Below, one piece after another: positions 8,599 to 14,248 of a DNA stretch of 14,248 nt. Under the pieces are notes generated by a model, which saw only the letters and a program-made list of their open reading frames with translations, had not been told where the DNA came from and did no database searches. A program made the position numbers and the translations under genes. How positions within the stretch are numbered: the first letter of the stretch is position 1; each line of letters opens with the position of its first letter. Origin of the DNA: Cardinium hertigii_C. Lineage in GTDB: Bacteria; Bacteroidota; Bacteroidia; Cytophagales; Amoebophilaceae. The stretch is taken from contig NZ_JBOZWW010000050.1 in the NCBI RefSeq assembly GCF_050864855.1, forward strand, positions 1 to 14,248, in the 5' to 3' direction.

Positions 8599-9312
8599 CT
8601 ATACCAAATTTTTAAGTGTAACTACCTCTTTATCCTGCAAAAAAATCCACTTACCACGCGGTATATGTTTTTTAGTAAGATGGGCATAACCTACCCTATC
8701 TAATTGGTGGACTACATAACCTAAATGGCTAAAAATCCTTCTAATAATGCGATTTTTACCCATATGGATGGCTATACCTATTTGGGTTGGATCTGCTGCT
8801 ACTATAGAGACTTGATCTACTTTAACTAGGCCATCTTCTAGTAAAAGGCCTTCTTGAACCGCATGTAAATCTTCAATTTGTATCGCCCTATTCAATACTA
8901 CATGATAAAGCTTCTTAACTTTACTGGCAGGATGTGACAACTTACAGGCCAAGTCCCCATCATTGGTTAGAAGTAATAGCCCTGTAGTATCATAATCTAG
9001 TCGACCAACGGGATAAATCCGTTCGACACAATACCGTTTACTAATCAGATCTAAAACTGTCTTTCTACCTTCAGGATCTTGTAGAGTAGTCACATACCCC
9101 TTTGGTTTGTTCAAAAGTATATACTGTAGTTTTTCTCGACGCAAAGGAATGCCCTTATAAGCAACTACTGCATCGATGGGTATTTTTATACCTAACGTTT
9201 GTACAACTACACCATTGACCGTTACATCACCTGACTGAATGCGTTGATCTGCCTCCCTTCTTGCACAAAGACCAGCATTACTAATAAATTTGTTTAACCG
9301 TATTAAAGACAC
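8599..9312 (-). CDS. rluB: Pseudouridine synthase, RsuA/RluB family
   Basis: This enzyme isomerises a specific uridine in ribosomal RNA to pseudouridine, most likely in 23S rRNA helix 89 if it is RluB. At 237 residues it has an S4 RNA-binding domain at about 3-50 (IRLNKFISNAGLCARREAD). The catalytic RsuA-type domain follows, with LNKPKGYVTT at 67-76 and VGRLDYDTTGLLLLTNDG at 102-119; D106 of GRLD is the nucleophile. RKTVLDLI and the later HMGKNRIIRRIF segment fit the family. RluB, RluE, RluF and RsuA share these motifs, so the exact target is uncertain; RluB is favoured because it is the common single copy in Bacteroidota. It follows the TraR/DksA-like gene after 61 bp on the same strand. Confidence 0.88.
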   Translation of the reverse strand: MSLIRLNKFISNAGLCARREADQRIQSGDVTVNGVVVQTLGIKIPIDAVVAYKGIPLRREKLQYILLNKPKGYVTTLQDPEGRKTVLDLISKRYCVERIYPVGRLDYDTTGLLLLTNDGDLACKLSHPASKVKKLYHVVLNRAIQIEDLHAVQEGLLLEDGLVKVDQVSIVAADPTQIGIAIHMGKNRIIRRIFSHLGYVVHQLDRVGYAHLTKKHIPRGKWIFLQDKEVVTLKNLV

Positions 9313-9373
9313 CGCACAAGCGTTAATTAGAAAAAATTTCCATGAAGGAATGATAATACTTAGGACCTAAGGA

Positions 9374-9739
9374 TTATTTTTTTGCGTTTAACTTTGCGTC
9401 CACTGCATACATGGTATGAGGGACTACCTTTAAACGTTCTTTGTCTATAACTTTGCCTGTTAAAACACAAATACCATAGGTGCCATTTTTAATGCGTTGA
9501 ATAGCAAGTTCAATTTGTTTTATAAACTTTTGCTGACGCTCAGCCAATTGACCTACATTTTCTGTCTCTATCACCTCTGCATTTTCTTCAAACGGTTTAC
9601 CAGAAACCTCTAGACCAGCTTCCTGTCGACTCAAAACTTTCTCCAATACTTGGAGCTCATGGTTGGCTTTTTCTAATTTTTCTAAAAGAATTTTTTCAAA
9701 AAACTTTAGCTCCTCAGGTGAATATACTTGTTCTGCCAT
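9374..9739 (-). CDS. TraR/DksA-family protein with degenerate zinc finger
   Basis: This is a small DksA-like protein of 121 residues: a coiled-coil N-terminal half (about 8-85) and a C-terminal finger region, YGICVLTGKVIDKERLKVVP (88-107). In E. coli DksA four cysteines bind zinc and the coiled-coil tip reaches RNA polymerase. Here only C91 remains, with T94 where the second cysteine would be and no C-terminal pair. This is the form I know from Bacteroidota, so the loss is family-typical and not fresh decay. The coiled coil has acidic residues (EENAEVIETE) but no recognisable DksA 'DxxDxA' tip. A role at RNA polymerase is plausible but inferred. It precedes the pseudouridine synthase gene and may be co-transcribed with it. 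Confidence 0.8.
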   Translation of the reverse strand: MAEQVYSPEELKFFEKILLEKLEKANHELQVLEKVLSRQEAGLEVSGKPFEENAEVIETENVGQLAERQQKFIKQIELAIQRIKNGTYGICVLTGKVIDKERLKVVPHTMYAVDAKLNAKK

Positions 9740-9836
9740 AACTTTTTGATCTTAATGGTACGCAACGTAAAATAATAGGGTTAATTATTTTTATTACATT
9801 AGAGCACCTTAGTAATGTAGCATCCTCACTTATGCT

Positions 9837-10586
9837 TTAGCCAACGAATAGTAATGCATCAATAGGCTGTTCCAAAGCAATTAACATTCTACCACAATGT
9901 TCACAAAGTACTATTTTATTGCGCTCATACACACCTATTTTTTGCTGAGGAGGAATGACTATACAACATCCCCCACAGGCCCCTTTTTTAATAGGAACTA
10001 CTGCCAAATTATTGGGTACATTTTTTCTAATCCTTTCATAGGTAAGATACAAAGGCTCACCTAGCACAGCTATAATTTCTTTTCTTGTTTGAAATAATGC
10101 TTGCTCCTCCCTTTCACTTGCTTTTAAAATTATTTCAAGTTCTTCTTTTTTTAAAACTAAATCAGATTTTTTTGATTCTAAAAGTTTCGACAAATCTTCT
10201 AAATTGGCTTGGTCTTGCTCTATATTGCCATAGGCATTACGTAGAAATTTTTCTGCAAGTTGAATATCCAATCTATGCAAGTCAAGTTCTTTGGTAATGG
10301 CGTCATATTCTCTATTATTGCGCACTTCCATTTGCTGCGCTTCATACTGCTGGAGTTTTTTTTCACCTTGCTTGATAAATGCTTTTTTACCTACTACCTC
10401 CTCTTTTAGTTTACTCAATAGTGATGCACGCTCTCCTATAGTTACAGACAATGCCTCTATCTGTGCTTCTAATTCAGATACCTCTTCTGGAAGGGTACCT
10501 CTAAGCTTCAAAATATTATTAAAATTTGTATCAACATCCTGAATTTCAGACAACTTTTTTAATTTAATTGCAATATTTTTATCCAT
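9837..10586 (-). CDS. C4-type zinc-ribbon coiled-coil protein (zf-RING_7 / DUF164 type)
   Basis: The 249-residue cytoplasmic protein is mostly a long helical hairpin (about 5-175, rich in E, K, L and Q with heptad-like spacing), followed by a zinc ribbon. C204 and C207 (CGGCC, plus C208) and C228/C231 (CEHC) supply four metal ligands. The VRNNREYDAITKE stretch (88-100) is a family signature. Relatives include chlamydial CT398 and Helicobacter HP0958, which bind sigma-54 or flagellar RNA; there is no flagellar context here, so that role cannot be transferred. It begins 3 bp after the nif3 stop, so both are certainly one operon. The zinc ribbon looks functional, in contrast to its degenerate partner. 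Confidence 0.85.
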   Translation of the reverse strand: MDKNIAIKLKKLSEIQDVDTNFNNILKLRGTLPEEVSELEAQIEALSVTIGERASLLSKLKEEVVGKKAFIKQGEKKLQQYEAQQMEVRNNREYDAITKELDLHRLDIQLAEKFLRNAYGNIEQDQANLEDLSKLLESKKSDLVLKKEELEIILKASEREEQALFQTRKEIIAVLGEPLYLTYERIRKNVPNNLAVVPIKKGACGGCCIVIPPQQKIGVYERNKIVLCEHCGRMLIALEQPIDALLFVG

Positions 10587-10589
10587 TAG

Positions 10590-11717
10590 CTAATCGTTAA
10601 TGTGGTGAATAGGGTTGGTAATAGTTTTACAGCGTAGTATTACAATATTATTAAATTCTTTTGATAATAATGCAAGTATTAATTTTTTAAGACCCAATCT
10701 AGTGGCACGATGGCCTATATCAACCAGTAATGTTTTACCATTGGCTTCTAAAAATTGCTCATATTGTAGGCCGGTTGTAATAAAGGCATCTATCTTCTTG
10801 TCAAGTACTTTTTGCAATAGCCCACTACCACTGCCTCCATAAACGGCCACTGTTTTAATAGGTCGGTCGAAATAATTTGTATGTTGAAGATAGGATAAAT
10901 TCAACTTTGTTTTAATATACTTTAAAAAATATTTATCTGGTAACTCTATCGGTAAACTACCCAATAAGCCACTTCCTCTATTGTTTACAATGACTTCTAC
11001 CTTCTCTAGATAGTAGGTCACCTTTTCATAAGGATGTACATGGAGTAAAGTTTGCATGATTCTTTCCTTACAAAACATAGGTACCATAAAAGTAAGCTGG
11101 CTTTCTTGTAAAAATTCTAACCCTGACTTAACAGGAAAATAGGATAGCGCCTCTAATCCTATGGTAGAGTGGCCATTAACCGCAACAGTGGTTAACTGCT
11201 CAGTAGCCAAGACAGCGCCCACTTGGCACAAAGATTGGATTAAGTGTTTGGCTGCATGGGGCACCAGAAAAGTAGTAAGCCTATACATACTTTCTTTCTG
11301 AGGAATGATGGGGTAGGTTTCGTGTAACTCAAGAAAATCAGCGATTCGATGGCTAGCTCCCTGACCGAGATGGTCTAAATTGGTACTAAAAATATAAATG
11401 GTCAGCTTATACTTTATAGCTTTAATGATACATCCCCCAGCATAACTTTCTGGAGTAATTTCAGTGAGTGGTTGGCTCAAAAAAGACTGATTTACGATTA
11501 TAAAATTACACCTATTTTCAACAGCTTCATCCAATAATGGTTCGGTTATATCCAAGGCAATCAATATGCCCGTTACTATACTACCTATATCACCAACTAC
11601 TACACCAGATGTGGCCACACTATGCTGATTTTGAAACTGCACATTTTGCTCTAGGTAGTTTATCACATCAGATATGGTAACAGCAGTAGGGCTATATCTC
11701 GGTGCTTGTGTGGTCAT
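10590..11717 (-). CDS. NIF3/YqfO-family protein with degenerate metal site
   Basis: The 375-residue protein has the split NIF3 fold with a central PII-like insert (about 140-245), the YqfO/DUF34 layout. Recognisable family blocks are ITGxLxALDxT (49-58), AGGCIIKAIK (93-102), STNLD (111-115), HPYEKVTY (228-235), YGGSGSGLL (293-301) and DIGH (333-336). Relatives form hexameric toroids with a two-metal site built from an HH pair, the H and D of 'HTNLD', and the H and E of 'DIGHYESE'. In this protein the HH pair is N76-Q77, the next histidine is S111 and the glutamate is R340. Only D115 and H336 remain. The frame is open and full-length, so it seems to be kept as a protein, possibly without the classic metal chemistry. 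It heads the operon with the zinc-ribbon gene and is divergent from lpxK. The family's biochemical role is unsettled. Confidence 0.88.
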   Translation of the reverse strand: MTTQAPRYSPTAVTISDVINYLEQNVQFQNQHSVATSGVVVGDIGSIVTGILIALDITEPLLDEAVENRCNFIIVNQSFLSQPLTEITPESYAGGCIIKAIKYKLTIYIFSTNLDHLGQGASHRIADFLELHETYPIIPQKESMYRLTTFLVPHAAKHLIQSLCQVGAVLATEQLTTVAVNGHSTIGLEALSYFPVKSGLEFLQESQLTFMVPMFCKERIMQTLLHVHPYEKVTYYLEKVEVIVNNRGSGLLGSLPIELPDKYFLKYIKTKLNLSYLQHTNYFDRPIKTVAVYGGSGSGLLQKVLDKKIDAFITTGLQYEQFLEANGKTLLVDIGHRATRLGLKKLILALLSKEFNNIVILRCKTITNPIHHIND

Positions 11718-11794
11718 CAGGGTGTTTAGATGTATAGTGCAAATTTATTAAAATTTAATTGAATAAGACTTCAATATAAGAAAAATACCGTTAC

Positions 11795-11825
11795 TTGTGT
11801 AACAACATCTGTTGTAGGGTATTAT
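11795..11825 (+). promoter_or_regulatory. Candidate lpxK promoter with internal dyad
   Basis: TTGTGT (11795-11800) and TATTAT (11820-11825) are 19 bases apart in the gap between the divergent nif3 and lpxK genes, 34 bases before the lpxK ATG. Between them sits the dyad ACAACA-TC-TGTTGT (11802-11815), shaped like an operator. Both are suggestive only; the spacer is slightly long. Confidence 0.28.
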
Positions 11826-11859
11826 AGTCTATCATTTTTATTAGTCATATATAGATTTT

Positions 11860-12912
11860 ATGTTTTCACTATGGTTACAGAGCGTGCGTTGGGGGTATGC
11901 AAGAATGGTTGCACTACGTCAGTTTCTATACAACAAAAAAATTAAAAAAACCTTTTTTTATAAAAAGCCTAAAGTCATCAGTATAGGCAATCTATCAGTA
12001 GGGGGTACCGGTAAAACACCTTTGACAATTTATTTGGCCAAATTGCTTGCCAAGCACCAAATCGTAGCCGTACTGAGTAGAGGCTATAAGCGCAAATCGG
12101 TAGACTTTAAAGTAATCAATGGACTAGACTCTGCTTTAACAGCAGGTGATGAGCCTTATCTTCTATATACCTATTTTGTACACAACCCTAATGTGCTTAT
12201 TGCAGTTTGCGAAAACAGAACCAAAGGTATAGACAAAATTATGGAATACAAGCCAGATGTCGAAGTAATTCTTTTGGATGATGCTTTTCAACAGCTTAGC
12301 CTAATGCCCCATCTAAATATTTTATTGACTACTTTTGATCAGCCTTTTTTTAGGGACCATCTACTACCAGTGGGTCGATTGCGTGAACCACGTAAAGGCG
12401 CATCACGTGCGGATATCATATTGGTAACCAAAAGTCCAACAAATCTTAGTTCATTAAAAATGGAAGCCATAAAAGATTCTATGCAACCATACTATACCAA
12501 GTCTATACCAATTTTTTTCACACATATCATCTACCACAATCCTATCATGATAGGCGACGGAAAAGCAGATAAACTCCCCATTGTGCTATTGCTCGTTACG
12601 GGTATTGCAACTCCCCTACCCCTACGGAATTATTTAGAAACCAATGGACATAAGGTTACACACCTAATTTTTCCAGATCATCACTGGTTCACTTATGCTG
12701 ATATATTAAAAATGATCAGTGTATTTAATGGATTAAGCCATACAGACAAGGCCATTGTTACAACGGAAAAAGATTATGTAAGATTAATAGCCCATGATTG
12801 GATCAAACCATTGGTCCAATTACCTATATTTTATATTCCTATAGAGATAGGATTTTTACAAGAAACAAAGGAAATCTTTGAAAAAAGAATTATACAAACT
12901 GTACTTTCTTAG
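11860..12912 (+). CDS. lpxK: Tetraacyldisaccharide 4'-kinase (lipid A biosynthesis)
   Basis: LpxK phosphorylates the 4' position of the lipid A disaccharide on the cytoplasmic face of the inner membrane, giving lipid IVA. The 350 residues match the family. Seen in order: a short hydrophobic N-terminal helix (about 2-25), the P-loop GNLSVGGTGKTP (43-54), SRGYKR (73-78), GDEP (96-99; D97 corresponds to the proposed catalytic base), LDDAFQQ (139-145), LPVGRLREP (169-177), PDHHWFT (272-278) and TTEKDYVRL (301-309). One oddity is that the usual 'DDAFQHR' reads DDAFQQL, losing a conserved histidine. Otherwise the active site looks complete, so the cell probably makes lipid A. It is divergent from nif3 and ends 73 bp before a hairpin with a T-run. 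Confidence 0.94.
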   Translation: MFSLWLQSVRWGYARMVALRQFLYNKKIKKTFFYKKPKVISIGNLSVGGTGKTPLTIYLAKLLAKHQIVAVLSRGYKRKSVDFKVINGLDSALTAGDEPYLLYTYFVHNPNVLIAVCENRTKGIDKIMEYKPDVEVILLDDAFQQLSLMPHLNILLTTFDQPFFRDHLLPVGRLREPRKGASRADIILVTKSPTNLSSLKMEAIKDSMQPYYTKSIPIFFTHIIYHNPIMIGDGKADKLPIVLLLVTGIATPLPLRNYLETNGHKVTHLIFPDHHWFTYADILKMISVFNGLSHTDKAIVTTEKDYVRLIAHDWIKPLVQLPIFYIPIEIGFLQETKEIFEKRIIQTVLS

Positions 12913-12979
12913 TCTAATGGTTCGCCCACTTTTTTACATAGCATGTATTAACTCCCTCGCTTTGGATTAAAAATAATTT

Positions 12980-13296
12980 TAATGTATCCGTTGGGTAACG
13001 GATATTTTTCTCCATTACAGTAGTATCAGCTATAACTTTTTCAAGTTCTTTTCGAGTCACTACTTTTTTTTAAAGCCTAGATCTATAGTCATAGCTAAGA
13101 TCTTATTAAGAACTTCTTGACCTAATCTATGGCGCCAACGGGTCAATGAACTGGGGTTATAAGGTGCCTTAAACTGAAAATAATCATATCCACAAAAGTA
13201 TTGCCAATAAGGGTTTTCTACCCATCTAACCACTACTTGTTCTAGAGTAAAGAAATGGTTCGACAACTTAAAATTAAGCATACCTGATGCTGTTGA
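12980..13296 (-). pseudogene. Decayed IS transposase, internal fragment with frameshift
   Basis: Read on the minus strand, the first frame (from about 13296, stop at 13060) contains VVVRWVENPYWQYFCGYDYF and DPSS-like 'NPSSLTRWRHRLG', hallmarks of the N-terminal region of IS5-type transposases. After an 8-A run (13071-13064) it stops, but the next frame continues with EKVIADTTVMEKNIRYPTD, which carries the first catalytic aspartate (ADTT). The two frames thus belong to one protein broken by a one-base shift in a homopolymer. A stop at 13299-13297 precedes the recognisable part, and the rest of the DDE domain is absent; the second frame runs on to 12914 without family similarity. The element is truncated at both ends and cannot be active. 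Confidence 0.85.
12985..13009 (+). terminator. Hairpin plus T-run downstream of lpxK
   Basis: TATCCGTT (12985-12992) and AACGGATA (12997-13004) form an 8-bp perfect stem with a 4-base loop, followed at once by TTTTT (13005-13009) on the plus strand. This is the best intrinsic terminator in the window. It lies inside the decayed transposase on the opposite strand, where the same bases encode 'IRYPTD'. Confidence 0.6.
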
Positions 13297-13357
13297 TTAC
13301 TCATAATACCGCAACTGGTTAACTTTATTCTTCATTGTTTGTCCATTCCCTTCTCAT

Positions 13358-13394
13358 CCCACCGTACGTTCAGTTTTCCCGAATACGGCGGCCC
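13358..13394 (-). ncRNA. Group II intron domain V (3' end of a degraded intron)
   Basis: On the minus strand the sequence GCCGTATTCGG, a GAAA-type loop, then CTGAACGTACGGT folds as the domain V hairpin. The lower stem is GCCGTA/TACGGT, with the 2-base CG bulge on the 3' side and a GAAA-like tetraloop region. It sits directly downstream of the maturase C-terminus, where domain V belongs. Domain VI and the exact 3' splice site should lie between 13357 and about 13300, but I cannot fix them. Confidence 0.7.
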
Positions 13395-13405
13395 GACAGT
13401 CTTCT

Positions 13406-13887
13406 TCATAAACCTTTCGAAAGTCTCTCAGGATACTTGATCATTCCACTACCAATGTAAAACATCCCCATTGTGTAGAGTTTGCTATTGGGATGGTTTT
13501 GCCACCCAAAACCTCGGCCTTTGCTTCTGTAGGTCAAGTATCTGCGAAATCGGTTATTGATAAAGCACTGCAATTTCCGAAAAGATTCACTGGCATTCGT
13601 GTGCTTAAAATAGTTTACCCATCCTAATACTACTGGTTTTATTTGCTCTGTGAATGCCACCGGTTTGATTGGTCTTCTACTACATTTGCTGGGATCATTT
13701 TGATGGAGACACATAGATGGTATTTCTTCCACTTATTCGACTTTTCCTTTTTACAAAATTAAAACCTATGAAGTTAAACCCTTCTGTTAGTTTCGTTATA
13801 TGTGTCTTTGGGTGGTTAATAGTGAGCGATAACCTCTTGGCCAATTCTTTGAATCTTTCCAGTGCTAAGTGAGCACTCTTACGACAT
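13406..13887 (-). pseudogene. ltrA: Group II intron reverse transcriptase/maturase, 3' part, frameshifted
   Basis: Group II intron maturases are reverse transcriptases that help the intron splice and move. Here only the C-terminal part remains. From 13887 downwards one frame reads CRKSAHLALERFKELAKRL and then 'GFNFIGFNFVKRK', the region just after the YADD catalytic motif, until TGA at 13697-13695. The adjacent frame then continues with IKPVVLGWVNYFKHTNAS and LTYRSKGRGFGW, the maturase (GIIM) domain, ending at 13406. A GTG at 13732 is not a real start. At the shift the protein is shorter than relatives from memory, suggesting a small deletion. The 5' side, including YADD, is cut by the IS at about 13888. 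The fragment is non-functional. Confidence 0.9.
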
Positions 13888-14003
13888 GAGACCGTTGCAA
13901 TAGGTTTTTAGATTTTAGGATAAGAAAGTAATTGTTAATTTTATTAAAAGCTTAACTTGTATTTATTGTTTAGGTTTTGTAATAAAAATTTTATGATATT
14001 ATT
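13888..14003 (+). mobile_element. Left end of an IS5-family insertion sequence
   Basis: Similarity to the intron maturase stops at 13887, and the next bases, GAGACCGTTGCAATAGG, look like a terminal inverted repeat. The remaining 100 bases before the transposase ATG are very AT-rich and would carry its promoter. The right end lies beyond the window, so neither the repeat partner nor the target duplication can be checked; the true edge could differ by a few bases. Confidence 0.65.
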
Positions 14004-14248
14004 ATGTCAATCAAAGTAAGCGGTCAGTTAAGTTTATCAGATATATCAGCTAGTCGGCGTAAATGCAAGCATACGTTTTTTGATCAAATAAATAATTTGA
14101 TTAACTGGTCATTAGTAGAAAAAGAACTGCGTATGTATTATCCTAAAGGTTTACGTTTATCAGGCAAGCCTGCTTATAGCCCGCTTCTTTTGTTTAAAAT
14201 GCTATTGCTTGAGCAGTGGTATGGACTGAGCGATTACCAAGTCGAAGA
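14004..14248 (+). CDS. IS5-family transposase, N-terminal part (runs off the window)
   Basis: An open frame from ATG 14004 is uninterrupted to the window edge (81 full codons). It has the N-terminal DUF772-like region of IS5 transposases: FFDQINNLINW (about 26-36), then YSPLLLFKMLLLEQWYGLSD (59-78) leading to YQVEE. The DDE catalytic residues would lie beyond the edge, so intactness is unknown. It differs from the decayed transposase at 12980-13296, so at least two IS types are present. It is oriented opposite to the intron maturase that it interrupts. Confidence 0.9.
   Translation, partial: MSIKVSGQLSLSDISASRRKCKHTFFDQINNLINWSLVEKELRMYYPKGLRLSGKPAYSPLLLFKMLLLEQWYGLSDYQVE

Noticed and set aside
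9374..9739. Loss of zinc cysteines in the TraR/DksA protein as a new mutation
   Set aside because: The TGKxIxxERLxxVP form without the full C4 set is what I know from Bacteroidota in general, so it is family-typical.
9795..9819. Hairpin TACATTA/TAATGTA after the zinc-ribbon gene
   Set aside because: AT-rich 7-bp stem with an 11-base loop and no T-run in the transcription direction; too weak to call a terminator.
13730..13732. GTG as start of a separate 108-residue protein
   Set aside because: The sequence before the GTG in the neighbouring frame continues the maturase similarity, so this is the second half of a frameshifted pseudogene and not a gene of its own.
1..14248. CRISPR array, toxin-antitoxin pair, prophage or secretion cluster
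   Set aside because: No regularly spaced repeats, no small overlapping gene pairs and no phage or secretion motifs were seen; the accessory content is limited to the lipase pair and mobile-element relics.

Overview
The window is AT-rich bacterial DNA. It holds nine apparently intact protein genes, flanked on both sides by mobile-element debris. Several traits point to Bacteroidota. No gene has a convincing Shine-Dalgarno sequence. The TraR/DksA-like protein is the form that has lost most zinc cysteines. A NIF3-YqfO gene sits directly before a C4 zinc-ribbon coiled-coil gene, a pairing I know from that phylum. A reduced-looking gene set, a run of IS and group II intron fragments, and two tandem serine lipases suggest a host-associated member such as the Amoebophilus/Cardinium group. 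That placement is inference; no rRNA or species marker is present.

Layout. 1-417: the tail of a transposase, then an untranslated stretch with small dyads and a candidate clpB promoter. 418-3012: the disaggregase ClpB, closed by a hairpin. 3120-5468: two colinear paralogous alpha/beta-hydrolases (lipase/esterase type) in tandem, the most accessory-looking intact genes. 5538-8377, minus strand: the ribosome-associated GTPase HflX and the glycolytic enzyme GpmI. 8599-9739, minus strand: a 23S-type pseudouridine synthase and the TraR/DksA-like protein. 9837-11717, minus strand: the zinc-ribbon protein and NIF3-YqfO, only 3 bp apart and surely one operon. 11860-12912, plus strand: the lipid A kinase LpxK, divergent from nif3. 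12914-14248: a mobile-element graveyard. It contains a decayed transposase, the 3' end of a group II intron (domain V plus a broken maturase), and an IS5-family element that cut the intron and runs off the window.

Together the core genes cover protein quality control, ribosome and rRNA maintenance, lower glycolysis and outer-membrane lipid A synthesis. I found no obviously new multi-gene system. The observations most worth a second look are the tandem lipases, a NIF3-family protein that has lost most of its metal ligands, an IS remnant that may now act as the lpxK terminator, and the IS-into-intron nesting at the right end.
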